NCBI RefSeq assembly: GCF_014641855.1
Contig: NZ_BMII01000023.1
Span: 32,730 to 96,729 of the forward strand
From: Shewanella inventionis
GTDB lineage: Bacteria; Pseudomonadota; Gammaproteobacteria; Enterobacterales; Shewanellaceae
Reading direction: 5' to 3'
DNA: 64,000 bases
Below are positions 14,404-26,014 of this stretch, piece by piece. Each line of letters starts with the position of its first letter. The first letter of the stretch is position 1. Under the pieces are notes generated by a model that saw only the letters and a list, made by a program, of their open reading frames with translations, was not told where the DNA came from and ran no database searches. Position numbers and translations under genes: made by a program.

Positions 14404-14509
14404 TATGCGACCTTTAATTGCTAAGAAAGTTAAATTCAATTTGTAACGCTATTTGAGTTGTGCATTTTAGCACTTGCTTGTCTGAACGTGAATGTTCATT
14501 TTTCATAGA

Positions 14510-14860
14510 ATGATCAAGATGGGTTTGCTTAATAGATCTTAAGATCTTTATATAGATCTTTTTATTATGTTTACTATTAGGATCGTACTTTTCTGTTAGT
14601 AACTTTTATTTTTATTTAAAATCAGATATTTAAAAGGTTTTAAACCTGTGATCTGATCGCGATCAAACTCAATATAAGGTGGGGATAGATCGGGTAGTTA
14701 TCCACAAGGGGGATCTTTAAGCAGATCGGAGTGTGAATAGTACAGAGTTATGATCGCTAAAAATAATAGCTTATCCACAAACTTATTATAAAATAAATTA
14801 AATTGTGGATAAGGTAGATCTAAATTGTGAGTTGATCTGGGTTTATACAAAATAAGATCG
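14510..14860. other. oriC: Probable chromosomal replication origin oriC
   Basis: The 470-base gene-free gap between mnmG and mioC holds 15 GATC (Dam/SeqA) sites, at 14512, 14535, 14543, 14555, 14581, 14650, 14655, 14661, 14688, 14712, 14724, 14752, 14817, 14834 and 14856. Perfect DnaA boxes TTATCCACA lie at 14698-14706 and 14771-14779 on the plus strand and 14804-14812 on the minus strand; CTATTCACA at 14732-14740 (minus strand) is a weaker one. The mnmG side is an AT-rich unwinding candidate with three GATCTT-type repeats (14535-14567) resembling the E. coli 13-mers, followed by TATTAGGATCG as in E. coli. Gene order and orientation match E. coli oriC. Confidence 0.9.
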
Positions 14861-14873
14861 TAATTTATACTCG

Positions 14874-15314
14874 TTATATTTTATGCTGCCACTGCGATAA
14901 CCAAGCAAGGGCGGGCTCTTCAGGCACGGGATCTTGTTGTACATCAATTTGGATCTTATCCACAATAGCTGTTGATCCGCATTGTAATAATAGATCGATT
15001 ATTTTTTCAGGCCCCTGGCAAAATGTGTCGTAGCTCGAATCACCAATGGCGCATAATGCATGTTGTACCGATGTAAGATCCGGCATATTGAGCATTAATT
15101 GTTTATAAAAAGGCACTATGTTGTCGGGTAGATCGCCCGCTCCATGGGTAGAACTTACAATGATCCACACTGAAAAGTCGTTTAGTTGATCCCATTGTGG
15201 GTCAATAAACACCTCTGTTTGGTGATTTAATTGGGCTAATTGTTCTGCCATTTCATCGGCGACATATTCTGAGCTGCCCAATGTGGTACCCACTAATAAT
15301 GCTATTTTTGCCAT
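14874..15314 (-). CDS. mioC: Flavodoxin-like protein MioC
   Basis: MioC is a small FMN flavodoxin that lies beside oriC in enteric and related bacteria and is transcribed toward it. It has 146 residues. The FMN phosphate loop is VGTTLGSSEYVA; STHGAGDLPDN and CAIGDSSYDTFCQ are the other flavin-contact loops. The gene itself carries further GATC sites (14930, 14952, 14974, 14993) and a perfect DnaA box at 14956-14964, so origin-related signals extend into it. Its transcription may affect the origin, as known in E. coli. Confidence 0.93.
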   Translation of the reverse strand: MAKIALLVGTTLGSSEYVADEMAEQLAQLNHQTEVFIDPQWDQLNDFSVWIIVSSTHGAGDLPDNIVPFYKQLMLNMPDLTSVQHALCAIGDSSYDTFCQGPEKIIDLLLQCGSTAIVDKIQIDVQQDPVPEEPALAWLSQWQHKI

Positions 15315-15480
15315 TTTTACTCCAAATTGTTGCTTAATTTGATTAGATCTTCGTCAGGTTTACGTGATTTAGGGTTATTTTACTCACTCATTTACCCTTA
15401 ATGTTGGCTTATTTACACTTTTTACCTCGAAATAAGCGGTTTATTTGGCTGTTTTATTGAGGTAGTGCTTTTTCAGCGAT

Positions 15481-15510
15481 AAAAAAACGAGCCATAAAAG
15501 GCTCGTTTTG
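15481..15510 (-). terminator. Terminator after fghA
   Basis: AAAACGAGCC, loop ATAAAA, GGCTCGTTTT, with A and T runs on the outside. It lies about 26 bases past the fghA stop and separates the formaldehyde unit from mioC. Confidence 0.88.
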
Positions 15511-15535
15511 GGTGATTGTTAACATTAGCTCAGTG

Positions 15536-16381
15536 TTATTTGATCTTTAAATAGTTAGCATGAAAGCGCAGGTGCTGTTCAATAAATGTCGAGATAAAGT
15601 AGTAGCTATGGTCATATCCTGGCTGCATTCTTAACTCGAGCGGGTATTCTTTTAGCTGTGCGATTTTTTCTAATGTATGAGGTTTTAATTGCTCATCTAA
15701 AAAGGTGTCATTGGTACCAATATCCACCAGCGCGGGGACAAATTGTTGGCTATTTTGCATCAACTCACAGCTATCATATTGTTGCCATTGTTGTTGATCA
15801 TCGCCTAAGTAACCTCGAAATGCTTTTATTCCCCAAGGGCAATCCATCGGATTACAAATAGGGCTAAATGCTGATACGCTTTTGTATTGGTTAGGATTTT
15901 TTAATGCGATCGTTAATGCGCCATGGCCGCCCATTGAGTGGCCACTTATGCTACGTTGGTTAGTTACCGGGAAATGCGCTTCAATGATTGCTGGTAGTTC
16001 AGACACCACGTAATCATACATTTTATAATGCTGAGCGAACGGTGGTTTAGTGGCATTTAGGTAAAATCCTGCGCCTAAACCAAAGTCATATGCGCCGTCT
16101 TTGTCGTCGGCAACCCCTTCACCACGTGGGCTAGTGTCTGGTGCAACAATGGCAATACCAAGTTCTGCGGCTATGCGCTGTGCGCCGGCTTTTTGCATAA
16201 AGTTTTCGTCAGTGCAGGTTAGCCCTGATAACCAATACAGTACGGGCACATTTTGCTGTTCAGCTTGTGGCGGTAAGTAAATAGCAAAACGCATCGTGCA
16301 ATTGAGTGCTGTTGAAGAATGAGTATATTGTTTATGCCAGCCACCAAATGCTTTGGTGCTGCTGATATTTTCAATGGTCAT
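15536..16381 (-). CDS. fghA: S-formylglutathione hydrolase
   Basis: This esterase hydrolyses S-formylglutathione to formate and glutathione, the second step of glutathione-dependent formaldehyde detoxification. It has 281 residues with an alpha/beta-hydrolase fold. The nucleophile is Ser149 in [11 protein letters not shown], and the catalytic His is in PGYDHSYYF near the C-terminus. It lies 71 bases behind the dehydrogenase gene that supplies its substrate. The symbol fghA is used for the family. Confidence 0.95.
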   Translation of the reverse strand: MTIENISSTKAFGGWHKQYTHSSTALNCTMRFAIYLPPQAEQQNVPVLYWLSGLTCTDENFMQKAGAQRIAAELGIAIVAPDTSPRGEGVADDKDGAYDFGLGAGFYLNATKPPFAQHYKMYDYVVSELPAIIEAHFPVTNQRSISGHSMGGHGALTIALKNPNQYKSVSAFSPICNPMDCPWGIKAFRGYLGDDQQQWQQYDSCELMQNSQQFVPALVDIGTNDTFLDEQLKPHTLEKIAQLKEYPLELRMQPGYDHSYYFISTFIEQHLRFHANYLKIK

Positions 16382-16452
16382 GTTGGGTCCTCATAAAATA
16401 AATGCAGTTAATTGTTGAATTAACTGCATTGTTATTTGAGTTAAAGAGCTGA

Positions 16453-17682
<1,230 letters not shown>

Positions 17683-17721
17683 TCAGCATGTTTTGCAAAT
17701 GACTTTTACGAGAATGTAATA

Positions 17722-18588
17722 ATGATGCAGTGGGAAGGGATTTTTGAGTTTGTTGCAGTGGCAGAAACCGACAGTTTTACTGCGGCTGGTAAACGTTTAA
17801 GTATTTCTACGGCGCAAGTGAGCCGCCAGGTGAGCCAACTTGAAAACCGCCTAAACACTAAATTGTTTTATCGCACAACTCGCAAGGTATCGTTAACCGA
17901 GGAGGGCTCGGTTTATTATCGGCATTGTCGCCAGGTATTAGACAGTCTTGATGAAGCTGAACGGGCCATTTCGAGTTTAAAAGATAAACCCCAGGGCTTA
18001 ATTAGGATGACAGCGCCTGTTACCTATGGTGAAAATTTTGTTATGCCGATTGTTATCGATTTTATGCAGCAATATCGCGATATTGAAGTGGTGTGCGAGT
18101 TAACTAATCGTCAGCTTGATCTTGTAGAAGGTGGTTTTGATTTAGCTATTAGGCTAGGGCGGTTATCTAATTCGTCAATGATGGCGAAACGTTTAACCAG
18201 TCGCAGTCAATTTGTGTGTGCTGCTCCTAGCTACATTGCTCAATTTGGTACGCCTTATACCTTGTCGGAATTGAGCCAGCATAATTGCTTAATTGGCAGT
18301 CAATCACATTGGCATTTCATTGATCAGGGCAAGCCTAGAGCCGTTAAAGTGAGTGGTTCGCTGAGTTGCAGTAGTGGTTTAAGTTTATTATCTGCAGCAA
18401 TAAAAGGGCTGGGGATTGTGCAGCTACCCGGTTATTACGTTAATGATGCTATTGAAACTGGGGAGTTGGTGGTGTTATTAGCACCTTACCAGCAACCTAA
18501 AGAAGGCATTTGGGCCTTGTATCCACACAACCGTCACTTATCGCCTAAAGTGCGGCTGCTTGTGGATAAATTAGCGCAAGATTTGTAA
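17722..18588 (+). CDS. LysR-family transcriptional regulator, likely of adhC-fghA
   Basis: The 288-residue protein has the LysR winged helix in its first 60 residues (FVAVAETDSFTAAGKRLSIS, AQVSRQVSQLENRLNTKLFY, RTTRKVSLTEEG). A periplasmic-binding-like effector domain follows from about residue 90. It diverges from adhC with 138 bases between, the classical arrangement for a LysR gene and its target, so control of formaldehyde detoxification is inferred. Two adjacent ATGs are possible starts. Its stop abuts the stop of the convergent exonuclease gene with no spacer. Confidence 0.9.
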   Translation: MMQWEGIFEFVAVAETDSFTAAGKRLSISTAQVSRQVSQLENRLNTKLFYRTTRKVSLTEEGSVYYRHCRQVLDSLDEAERAISSLKDKPQGLIRMTAPVTYGENFVMPIVIDFMQQYRDIEVVCELTNRQLDLVEGGFDLAIRLGRLSNSSMMAKRLTSRSQFVCAAPSYIAQFGTPYTLSELSQHNCLIGSQSHWHFIDQGKPRAVKVSGSLSCSSGLSLLSAAIKGLGIVQLPGYYVNDAIETGELVVLLAPYQQPKEGIWALYPHNRHLSPKVRLLVDKLAQDL

Positions 18589-19206
18589 TCAGCGAGCCAT
18601 TGTTTGGTAGTAGCGGTTTATTTGTGCTTTGGGCAAACTCGATATTTTATTGATAATATCCAAGGTTATAAGATGGTTTGGCAGTTGCTGCTGTAGTAAA
18701 TCGAGTTGATGTAACCAAAGGTGGCTAGTCATGGTGGCGTCAGCTAGGGCGCGGTGAAACACTCCATCGTTTGGTAACTGATGATAACTTACTAAGGTTC
18801 CAAGTTGATGATTAGGCGCATCTTGGCTGATGCGACGCGATAACAACAATGAGCAAGCAAATTGGCCTGTGTAGTGCAGCTTATTATGCTTAAATTCAGC
18901 ATCTAAGAATTTTTTATCAAAGCTGGCGTTGTGCGCTACTAAATTGAATCCGTCGATAAACTTGGCAAATTGTGCCATCACTTCTTTAGATGATGGCGCG
19001 TGTTTAAGCATATTGTTGCTAATACCTGTGTATTGTTCAATAAAGCTGTTAACCCGCTTTCCTGGATTTATTAGCTCTTGAAAGGTGTCCACTATTTGGC
19101 CATCAACTAACTTTACCGCACCAATTTCAATAGCTCTGTCACCATTGTCTGGTGATAAACCTGTGGTTTCAAAGTCGAGTATCACAACTTGATTGGCCAA
19201 TGTCAT
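18589..19206 (-). CDS. DEDDh 3'-5' exonuclease, DNA polymerase III epsilon-like
   Basis: A 205-residue exonuclease of the DnaQ fold. All DEDDh motifs are visible: VILDFETTGLS (Exo I), NLVAHNASFDKKFL (Exo II) and HRALADATMTSHLW (Exo III, His and Asp). It lacks the C-terminal polymerase-binding region of true DnaQ and is therefore a stand-alone paralog. It follows mnmE by 27 bases on the same strand and may be co-transcribed. Its substrate cannot be told from sequence. Confidence 0.88.
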   Translation of the reverse strand: MTLANQVVILDFETTGLSPDNGDRAIEIGAVKLVDGQIVDTFQELINPGKRVNSFIEQYTGISNNMLKHAPSSKEVMAQFAKFIDGFNLVAHNASFDKKFLDAEFKHNKLHYTGQFACSLLLSRRISQDAPNHQLGTLVSYHQLPNDGVFHRALADATMTSHLWLHQLDLLQQQLPNHLITLDIINKISSLPKAQINRYYQTMAR

Positions 19207-19233
19207 GTGTTTATTCCTTTGTTTGCCAATCCA

Positions 19234-20595
19234 CTATTTACCGATACAGAAAGAGCTAAATATTTTGCCGAGCAAGTCATCTGACGTAAATTTACCGGTA
19301 ATTTCTGATAGCGCCATTTGGCACATGCGTAACTCTTCCGCCAGTAGTTCGCCGGCAAGATATACCTCAAGTTGTTCTTTGCCTAATTGTAAGTGGCTTG
19401 CCGCTAAATCTAAGGCTTCTAAGTGACGACGACGGGCAATAAAGCCACCTTCTAGGTTACTTTGATAACCCATTAAGGTTTTAAGGTGTTGTTTTAACTC
19501 TTCAACCCCAAGGCCTGTTTTGGCAGAAATACGGTAAACATCGTATCCTTGCTCTTGTGACATATCGAGCGTTTCACCGGTTAAATCAGCTTTGTTACGC
19601 ACAACTGTAACACCTAATCTTGAAGGTAAACGGTCAATAAAATCGGGCCAAATATCATGCGGATTTACAGCGTTTGTAGTGGTACCATCAACCATAAACA
19701 ACACCCTATCTGCGCTGGCAATTTCTGCCCAGGCGCGTTCAATACCAATTTGCTCAACGGTATCTGTGGTGTCACGTAATCCTGCTGTGTCGATAATGTG
19801 CAGTGGCATGCCATCAAGGTGAATATGCTCACGCAGTACATCACGGGTGGTGCCGGCTATTTCGGTAACAATGGCTGACTCTTTACCTGCTAAGGCATTA
19901 AGTAAGCTAGATTTACCTGCATTAGGACGACCTGCAATGACGACTTTCATGCCTTCGCGAATAATCGAACCTTGTTTAGCACTGGCTTGAACGGTAGTGA
20001 GTTTGTCGATAATGCGATATAAGGCGTTGGCAATTTTACCATCAGATAAAAAGTCGACTTCTTCATCTGGGAAATCAATTGCGGCTTCAACATACAAGCG
20101 AAGATTAGTGACTTGTTCTACTAGCTCATGCACTTCTTTTGAAAACTCACCTTGGAGTGATTGCAAAGCGCTTTTTGCGGCTTGTTCACTGGTGGCATCA
20201 ATTAAGTCGGCAATCGCTTCAGCTTGGGTTAAATCAAGCTTGTCGTTTAAAAAGGCTTGCTCGCTAAACTCCCCTGGTTTTGCTATGCGAATACCGTCAA
20301 TTTCTAACACTCGTTTTATTAGCATATCGAGCACAATTTGGCCGCCGTGGCCTTGTAGCTCTAGTACATCTTCGCCTGTAAATGAATTTGGCCCTTTAAA
20401 AAACAGCGCAATACCTTGGTCAATGACGTGGCCATCACTACTGTTAAAATCACAATATTCGGCATAACGGGTTTTAGGTACATGACCAATAATGGCGTTT
20501 GCCACATTACTGGCTAAGTCACCTGATACACGAATAATCCCCACACCGCCGCGTCCTGGTGCGGTGGCCTGCGCTACAATAGTGTCTGTTGTCAC
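19234..20595 (-). CDS. mnmE: tRNA modification GTPase MnmE (TrmE)
   Basis: MnmE is the GTPase partner of MnmG in wobble-uridine modification. It has 453 residues (E. coli 454). The N-terminal folate-binding domain starts [22 protein letters not shown]. The G domain has [14 protein letters not shown] (P-loop), a TEIAGTTRD switch region, DTAGLRD and NKAD. The protein ends in FCIGK, the conserved C-terminal motif with the functional cysteine. It follows yidC across a terminator. Confidence 0.97.
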   Translation of the reverse strand: MTTDTIVAQATAPGRGGVGIIRVSGDLASNVANAIIGHVPKTRYAEYCDFNSSDGHVIDQGIALFFKGPNSFTGEDVLELQGHGGQIVLDMLIKRVLEIDGIRIAKPGEFSEQAFLNDKLDLTQAEAIADLIDATSEQAAKSALQSLQGEFSKEVHELVEQVTNLRLYVEAAIDFPDEEVDFLSDGKIANALYRIIDKLTTVQASAKQGSIIREGMKVVIAGRPNAGKSSLLNALAGKESAIVTEIAGTTRDVLREHIHLDGMPLHIIDTAGLRDTTDTVEQIGIERAWAEIASADRVLFMVDGTTTNAVNPHDIWPDFIDRLPSRLGVTVVRNKADLTGETLDMSQEQGYDVYRISAKTGLGVEELKQHLKTLMGYQSNLEGGFIARRRHLEALDLAASHLQLGKEQLEVYLAGELLAEELRMCQMALSEITGKFTSDDLLGKIFSSFCIGK

Positions 20596-20622
20596 GGTAG
20601 ATACCTGCTAAATCATTAAAGG

Positions 20623-20650
20623 AAAAGGCGGCCTATTAAGCCGCCTTTTT
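20623..20650 (-). terminator. Terminator between yidC and mnmE
   Basis: AAAAGGCGGC, loop CTATTAA, GCCGCCTTTTT forms a strong stem. It lies 42 bases past the yidC stop and upstream of mnmE, so it should end the rpmH-rnpA-yidD-yidC transcript. Confidence 0.85.
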
Positions 20651-20691
20651 ATTCATTTAACTACTAAATGAGTTAACTGTTGAGCTTGGGC

Positions 20692-22320
20692 TTATTTTAA
20701 GCCTTTTTTCTCTAAACCTGCATAAATAATCTTCTGCTGGGTAATAGCAACTAAGTTACCCACTAACCAGTAAAGTACTAGACCTGCTGGGAACCATAAG
20801 AAGAATACCGTAAAGATAACAGGCATCCACTGCATCATTTTGACTTGCATAGGATCCATTGTCGGTGCCATAGGTTGCATTTTCTGCATCAACCACATTG
20901 AAACACCCATTAGCAATGGTAATACGTAGTATGGATCTTGGACTGATAAGTCATTAATCCAAAGCATGAACGGCGCGTGGCGTAGCTCATAGCTTTCAAG
21001 TAATACCCAGTACAATGCGATGAAGATTGGCATTTGTAACAAAATAGGTAAGCAACCGCCCATAGGGTTTACTTTCTCTTTTTTGTACAGTTCCATCATG
21101 GCTTGACCCATCTTTTGACGGTCATCGCCAAAGCGTTCTTTCATCTCAGTTAATTTTGGCTGTAAATTACGCATTTTAGCCATTGACGTGTACTGAGCTT
21201 TAGTTAGTGGATATAACAAACCACGAACGGTTAGGGTAATTAAAATAATTGCCATACCCCAGTTACCCACAAATGATTGATAGAACATCAATAACCAGTG
21301 GATTGGTACTGCTAACCACCACAAGAAACCATAATCAACCACTAGGTTTAACGTTTCAGAGATTTCTGAAAGGGCTTTTTGGTTTTTAGGGCCTACATAA
21401 AATTGTGAGCTAATTTTTTGAGTTACACCTGGTGCGATATCATATACCGCGCCACGGAAACCTATGTTAGCTAAGCCACCAGCGCTCACACTTGAAAATA
21501 TGGTGTTTGAATCTGTCGCAGGTGGGATCCATGCTGACACAAAGTAGTGCTGTAACATTGCCGCCCAACCACCTAGTGTAACTTTACCTAGGTTTTTGTC
21601 TGCCATGTCTTCAAAGTCATACTTTTCGTAGCGAGTATCTTGTGTTGAGAACGCCGCACCACGATAAGTAGGCATCATCATGCTGCTTTCAGATTCTTTG
21701 ATGGTCTGTTTTATTTGACCATACATTTGCACTTGTAACGGCGCATCTGACGTGTTGTTTATGCTGTAATCAACGCCAACATCATACTGACCACGGGTAA
21801 AGGTAAAGGTTTTTACGTAAGTCACACCGTTATCAGCGGTAAAAGTCAATGGAACCGATAGGGTGTCTTGACCGTCAGCTAATGTATAAGAGGTTTGTTG
21901 TGCAGCAAAGGCGGCACGACCTTTAGCGCTGCTATCAATACCGTTACGACCAATTAAACCACTTTGGGCGATGTAAGTATTTGTGTTGGTTTGTTCAAGG
22001 ATGATAAAAGGATCATCTTTGTCAATTTCAACTTTATGTGTAACCAATGCGGCATAAACGATGTCACCACCAACTGGGCTGATTTTAATATCAAGCTGGT
22101 CTGTGCTAACCGTAATTAAGTTTTTAGTTGCAGGTAAATCAACTGGCATACCAGTTGAGTCTGCTTCAGGGACGTCTGCACCGTTAATTGTTGCAGCGTT
22201 TGTTTGGGTAACAGTTTGTTGCGCTACCGGTTGTGGTGCTTTGTCTGTTTGCCATTGTTGCCACATTAAAAAGCTGACAAACAGCAAGCCGATTAGCAAT
22301 ATATTGCGTTGAGATTCCAT
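20692..22320 (-). CDS. yidC: Membrane protein insertase YidC
   Basis: YidC inserts and folds inner-membrane proteins, alone or with SecYEG; F-ATPase subunit c is a classical substrate. It has 542 residues. An N-terminal anchor ([18 protein letters not shown]) precedes the large periplasmic beta domain characteristic of Gram-negative YidC (about residues 50-330). The conserved membrane core follows ([20 protein letters not shown], then [20 protein letters not shown]). A basic tail ends the protein. It is in the usual order rpmH-rnpA-yidD-yidC-mnmE. Confidence 0.97.
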   Translation of the reverse strand: MESQRNILLIGLLFVSFLMWQQWQTDKAPQPVAQQTVTQTNAATINGADVPEADSTGMPVDLPATKNLITVSTDQLDIKISPVGGDIVYAALVTHKVEIDKDDPFIILEQTNTNTYIAQSGLIGRNGIDSSAKGRAAFAAQQTSYTLADGQDTLSVPLTFTADNGVTYVKTFTFTRGQYDVGVDYSINNTSDAPLQVQMYGQIKQTIKESESSMMMPTYRGAAFSTQDTRYEKYDFEDMADKNLGKVTLGGWAAMLQHYFVSAWIPPATDSNTIFSSVSAGGLANIGFRGAVYDIAPGVTQKISSQFYVGPKNQKALSEISETLNLVVDYGFLWWLAVPIHWLLMFYQSFVGNWGMAIILITLTVRGLLYPLTKAQYTSMAKMRNLQPKLTEMKERFGDDRQKMGQAMMELYKKEKVNPMGGCLPILLQMPIFIALYWVLLESYELRHAPFMLWINDLSVQDPYYVLPLLMGVSMWLMQKMQPMAPTMDPMQVKMMQWMPVIFTVFFLWFPAGLVLYWLVGNLVAITQQKIIYAGLEKKGLK

Positions 22321-22323
22321 AGC

Positions 22324-22578
22324 CTATTTATTACACCTGTCATTTTTAGGGGGGACGGGATCACTACCGCCGGGATGTAAAGGGTGACATTTTAATATGC
22401 GTTTGATTGCAAACCAACTACCTTTCACTGTTCCGTGTGTTTTTATTGCTTCAATCGCATAATAAGAACAAGTTGGATCGAACCGGCACTTCGGTCCCAG
22501 TAAAGGGCTTATAAAAATTTGATAACCACGGATAACCGTGGTTGCTAGCCATTGTAACGGCGACTGAGTTTTCGCCAT
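22324..22578 (-). CDS. yidD: Membrane protein insertion efficiency factor YidD
   Basis: An 84-residue member of the YidD family, which assists YidC-dependent insertion. The conserved stretch runs from [18 protein letters not shown] through [16 protein letters not shown] to [13 protein letters not shown], with its characteristic cysteines. It overlaps the end of rnpA by 35 bases and is three bases from yidC, indicating coupled translation. Confidence 0.95.
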   Translation of the reverse strand: MAKTQSPLQWLATTVIRGYQIFISPLLGPKCRFDPTCSYYAIEAIKTHGTVKGSWFAIKRILKCHPLHPGGSDPVPPKNDRCNK

Positions 22579-22901
22579 AGCTTTTCTATCAATTTGTGTA
22601 GTTCTGCATTTTCCATTTCCATCACGCCATTTCTGACTAATACGACGATATCAATATTAGGAATATCGTGTTGATGTAAACGAAAACTATCTCTTATCAC
22701 ACGTTTAATACGGTTACGTTGGTTAGCACGTTTTACAAAACGTTTAGCCACAGTTAACCCTAAGCGAGGATGTTGCTCTGAATTTGGAATAGCGAGCAGA
22801 GTTATTTCAGCAGAGGATGCTTTGATTGGATTGGAGAATACAGATTTAAATTGCGCGGGAGTTAACAAACGTAACTCCCGCGTAAAGGTATAGCTAGTCA
22901 C
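22545..22901 (-). CDS. rnpA: Ribonuclease P protein component
   Basis: RnpA is the protein partner of the RNase P ribozyme in tRNA 5' processing. It has 118 residues. The RNR-type signature is clear in [27 protein letters not shown], given here as two overlapping blocks: [16 protein letters not shown] and [13 protein letters not shown]. It follows rpmH by 12 bases and overlaps yidD, the conserved organisation. Confidence 0.96.
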   Translation of the reverse strand: MTSYTFTRELRLLTPAQFKSVFSNPIKASSAEITLLAIPNSEQHPRLGLTVAKRFVKRANQRNRIKRVIRDSFRLHQHDIPNIDIVVLVRNGVMEMENAELHKLIEKLWRKLSRRYNG

Positions 22902-22913
22902 CTAGTTATCTAC

Positions 22914-23051
22914 TTACGCAGATAAACGAGCGCGACCTTTCGCACGACGACGTGCAAGCACCTTACGGCCGCCTGCAGTGGCCATACGAGCGCGGAAGCC
23001 GTGAGAACGCTTGCGCTTCAGGTTGCTAGGTTGAAAAGTACGTTTACTCAT
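22914..23051 (-). CDS. rpmH: Large ribosomal subunit protein bL34
   Basis: A 45-residue, very basic protein beginning [19 protein letters not shown] and ending GRARLSA, the near-invariant L34 sequence. The ATG is at 23049-23051 on the minus strand and the stop TAA at 22914-22916. It is the first gene of the rpmH-rnpA-yidD-yidC unit and diverges from dnaA; the shared 445-base gap contains both promoters. Confidence 0.96.
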   Translation of the reverse strand: MSKRTFQPSNLKRKRSHGFRARMATAGGRKVLARRRAKGRARLSA

Positions 23052-23496
23052 GATGGCAATCCGTCTTTGTTAGTGAATTTACCTTAGCTCCAACATTAGA
23101 GGTAAGGGCAAAAAAGAGGCCGAATTGTAATCACTTTAATTACTATCGTCAATAACGAAAGTGGTTATATGATGAATTTCTGCCAATCTTTCTTTGATGC
23201 TATATACAAAAAAGCACCATAAGATGTGGATAAGTCTGTGTACAGACACTATATCTTGTGGATCTTTGTGTGTTTAAGCAGATCAAAGCTGGCGTATTAT
23301 AGATCAATGTGGATCGGTTAATAAAGCTGGATTTGCATCATATTTACAATAAATGGATCGATTTTGATCTTTCATGATCCCAGATATCCACATAGAATGA
23401 TCTTGCTGGGGATAATTCTGTTTTTAAGGATAGCGATCATTGTGATCTCACTATAGAATACACTTCCTTTGACTAAAGATATTTGGGGATAAATAA
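23052..23496. promoter_or_regulatory. rpmH-dnaA intergenic region with DnaA boxes and a GATC cluster
   Basis: The gap between divergent rpmH and dnaA has a perfect DnaA box (TTATCCACA, minus strand, 23225-23233) and a near-perfect ATATCCACA at 23384-23392. TGTGGATCT (23257-23265) and TGTGGATCG (23308-23316) resemble weaker DnaA sites. Ten GATC sites fall between 23261 and 23447. GTCTGT-GT-ACAGAC (23234-23247) is a small palindrome. It likely holds the dnaA and rpmH promoters with DnaA autoregulation and Dam/SeqA control, and in Pseudomonas the origin itself lies at this locus. Confidence 0.75.
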
Positions 23497-24882
23497 GTGG
23501 CGGTTTCACTTTGGCAACAATGTATCGGCAGACTGCAAGATGAATTATCAGCTCAGCAGTTCAGTATGTGGATCCGTCCGTTACAGGCTGAAATGGATGG
23601 TGATACGTTGGTTTTGTATGCGCCAAATCGTTTTGTACTCGATTGGGTACGCGATAAATACATTAATATCATTAATCAATTTTTTACTGAACAAATGGGC
23701 AGCGATGCGCCTAAGTTACGTTTTGATATTGGTAGCCGTCCGTCAGCACGTCCTGTTGCTCCTGCGCCTGTAGCCGCTAAACCTGTTAGCAGCCAAACCA
23801 GAGCACAGGTTGGAACCACGTCATTTAATACCCAAGCAGAACCTATAGCGAATGCCAATCACCGCAGTAATATTAATCCAACTTATCAGTTTGATAACTT
23901 CGTTGAAGGTAAGTCAAACCAACTTGGTAAAGCTGCTGCACTACAGGTGTCTGAAAACCCAGGTGGCGCCTATAACCCGTTATTTTTATATGGTGGCACT
24001 GGTTTAGGTAAAACTCACTTATTGCATGCAGTTGGTAATGGGATCATTAAAAATAATCCTAATGCTAAAGTGGTGTATATGCATTCTGAGCGTTTTGTAC
24101 AGGACATGGTCAAAGCCTTACAAAATAACGCAATAGAAGAATTTAAGCGTTATTACCGCAGTGTCGATGCTCTGTTTATTGACGATATTCAATTTTTTGC
24201 CAACAAAGATCGTTCTCAAGAAGAATTTTTCCATACCTTCAATGCTTTGCTAGAAGGTAATCATCAAATTATTTTAACTTCAGACCGTTATCCTAAAGAG
24301 ATCGACGGTGTTGAAGATCGCTTAAAATCACGCTTTGGTTGGGGATTAACGGTTGCCATTGAGCCACCAGAGTTAGAAACCCGCGTGGCGATTTTAATGC
24401 GTAAAGCACAAGAGAGTGGCATTAACCTGCCTGATGAAGTGGCTTTCTTTATTGCTAAGCGTTTACGCTCAAACGTTCGCGAGCTTGAAGGGGCGCTAAA
24501 CCGCGTTATTGCTAATGCCAACTTTACTGGCCGTCCAATTACCATTGATTTTGTGCGCGAAGCGTTACGTGATCTCTTGGCACTGCAAGAAAAATTAGTC
24601 ACTATAGACAATATTCAGAAGACAGTTGCTGAATACTACAAAATAAAAATGGCAGATATGCTGTCTAAACGTCGTTCACGCAGTGTGGCAAGACCACGAC
24701 AAGTGGCGATGGCACTATCTAAAGAACTCACTAACCAAAGCTTGCCAGAAATTGGTGATGCCTTTGGTGGTCGTGACCATACGACGGTATTGCATGCTTG
24801 TCGTAAAATTGCGCAACTGCGTGAAGAGAGTCATGACATTAAAGAAGATTACGCTAACTTGATTAGAACTTTGTCTTCTTAA
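23497..24882 (+). CDS. dnaA: Chromosomal replication initiator protein DnaA
   Basis: DnaA binds oriC boxes and melts the origin in its ATP form. It has 461 residues from a GTG start with a GGGG-type ribosome site. Domain I begins [20 protein letters not shown], a low-complexity linker spans about residues 88-125, and Walker [12 protein letters not shown] begins at residue 166. Walker B is [10 protein letters not shown]. The C-terminal DNA-binding signature is [15 protein letters not shown]. It heads dnaA-dnaN-recF-gyrB. Confidence 0.97.
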   Translation: MAVSLWQQCIGRLQDELSAQQFSMWIRPLQAEMDGDTLVLYAPNRFVLDWVRDKYINIINQFFTEQMGSDAPKLRFDIGSRPSARPVAPAPVAAKPVSSQTRAQVGTTSFNTQAEPIANANHRSNINPTYQFDNFVEGKSNQLGKAAALQVSENPGGAYNPLFLYGGTGLGKTHLLHAVGNGIIKNNPNAKVVYMHSERFVQDMVKALQNNAIEEFKRYYRSVDALFIDDIQFFANKDRSQEEFFHTFNALLEGNHQIILTSDRYPKEIDGVEDRLKSRFGWGLTVAIEPPELETRVAILMRKAQESGINLPDEVAFFIAKRLRSNVRELEGALNRVIANANFTGRPITIDFVREALRDLLALQEKLVTIDNIQKTVAEYYKIKMADMLSKRRSRSVARPRQVAMALSKELTNQSLPEIGDAFGGRDHTTVLHACRKIAQLREESHDIKEDYANLIRTLSS

Positions 24883-24900
24883 TTCAGGGAATGTAGAACG

Positions 24901-26001
24901 ATGAAATTTTCAATTGATAGGGATGCCCTATTAAAGCCGTTGCAACTTGTGTGTGGCGCGGTAGAGCGCAGACACAATTTACCTATTCTTGCTAATTTAC
25001 TAGTAGAAGTTAGTGAAGACTCACTTAGGCTAACGGGCACAGACTTAGAGGTTGAGCTTGTTGGTCAAGCGGCTATACATGGCGATATTATTATTGGCCG
25101 TACAACGGTACCTGCTAAAAAATTACTCGATATTGTTAAGTCTCTTCCTGAACAAAGCGAATTAAAAGTAGAACAACAAGATGGTAAATGGTTGTTACGC
25201 TCAGGTCGTAGTCGTTTTTCATTGGCAACATTACCCGCTGAAGATTACCCCAATGTTGAGGCTTTCCAGGCTGATATTGAATTTAGCCTAAAGCAGGGTG
25301 TATTAAAGTCGATTATTGACTCTACTCAGTTTTCAATGGCTAACCAGGATGTGCGTTATTATCTCAACGGTTTACTATTTGAAACTGAAGGTAATACCTT
25401 GCGTGCTATTGCTACCGATGGACATCGTTTAGCTTTAAGCCACCGCTTTGTTGATGTGACTTTGCCTGAAAAACAAGTGATTGTGCCTCGTAAAGGGGTG
25501 GTTGAAATGGCGCGTTTACTTGAAAATGACGACCAGGATATTACTATCGCCATTGGTGATAACGCCATTCGCGCTATTACCAGTTCAGCTGTTTTTACCA
25601 GTAAATTAGTTGATGGCCGTTTTCCTGATTACCGCCGGGTACTACCAAAAGGTGGCAATAAGGTGGTGATAGCTAGCCGTAATCAATTAAAACAAGCATT
25701 AACTCGTGCGTCTATTTTGTCTAACGAAAAATTCCGCGGTGTTCGTATTCAACTTGAACCTGGTTTATTGAAAATTACTGCCAATAACCCTGAGCAAGAA
25801 GAAGCCGAAGAAATCATTGACGTTGATTATGATTCAGATAAGTTAGAAATAGGCTTTAACGTAAGTTACCTTCTCGATGTACTGAACAACCTCGCCAGTG
25901 ATGACGTGCGTATAACCCTTATTGATGGTAACTCAAGTGCATTGATAGAAAACCACAAAGAAGAAGATTCTATGTACGTGGTGATGCCAATGCGTTTGTA
26001 A
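24901..26001 (+). CDS. dnaN: DNA polymerase III beta subunit (sliding clamp)
   Basis: DnaN is the ring clamp that holds the replicase on DNA. It has 366 residues as in E. coli, with three repeated clamp domains. It starts MKFSIDRDALLKPLQLVCGAV; ATDGHRLAL in the middle and the C-terminal YVVMPMRL are diagnostic. It is 18 bases behind dnaA. A long hairpin lies between it and recF. Confidence 0.97.
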   Translation: MKFSIDRDALLKPLQLVCGAVERRHNLPILANLLVEVSEDSLRLTGTDLEVELVGQAAIHGDIIIGRTTVPAKKLLDIVKSLPEQSELKVEQQDGKWLLRSGRSRFSLATLPAEDYPNVEAFQADIEFSLKQGVLKSIIDSTQFSMANQDVRYYLNGLLFETEGNTLRAIATDGHRLALSHRFVDVTLPEKQVIVPRKGVVEMARLLENDDQDITIAIGDNAIRAITSSAVFTSKLVDGRFPDYRRVLPKGGNKVVIASRNQLKQALTRASILSNEKFRGVRIQLEPGLLKITANNPEQEEAEEIIDVDYDSDKLEIGFNVSYLLDVLNNLASDDVRITLIDGNSSALIENHKEEDSMYVVMPMRL

Positions 26002-26014
26002 TATGTTTTTTATT

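Noticed and set aside
15315..15535. A second set of DnaA boxes upstream of mioC
   Set aside because: Only one GATC and no TTATNCACA box were seen; it looks like the mioC promoter and fghA terminator region.
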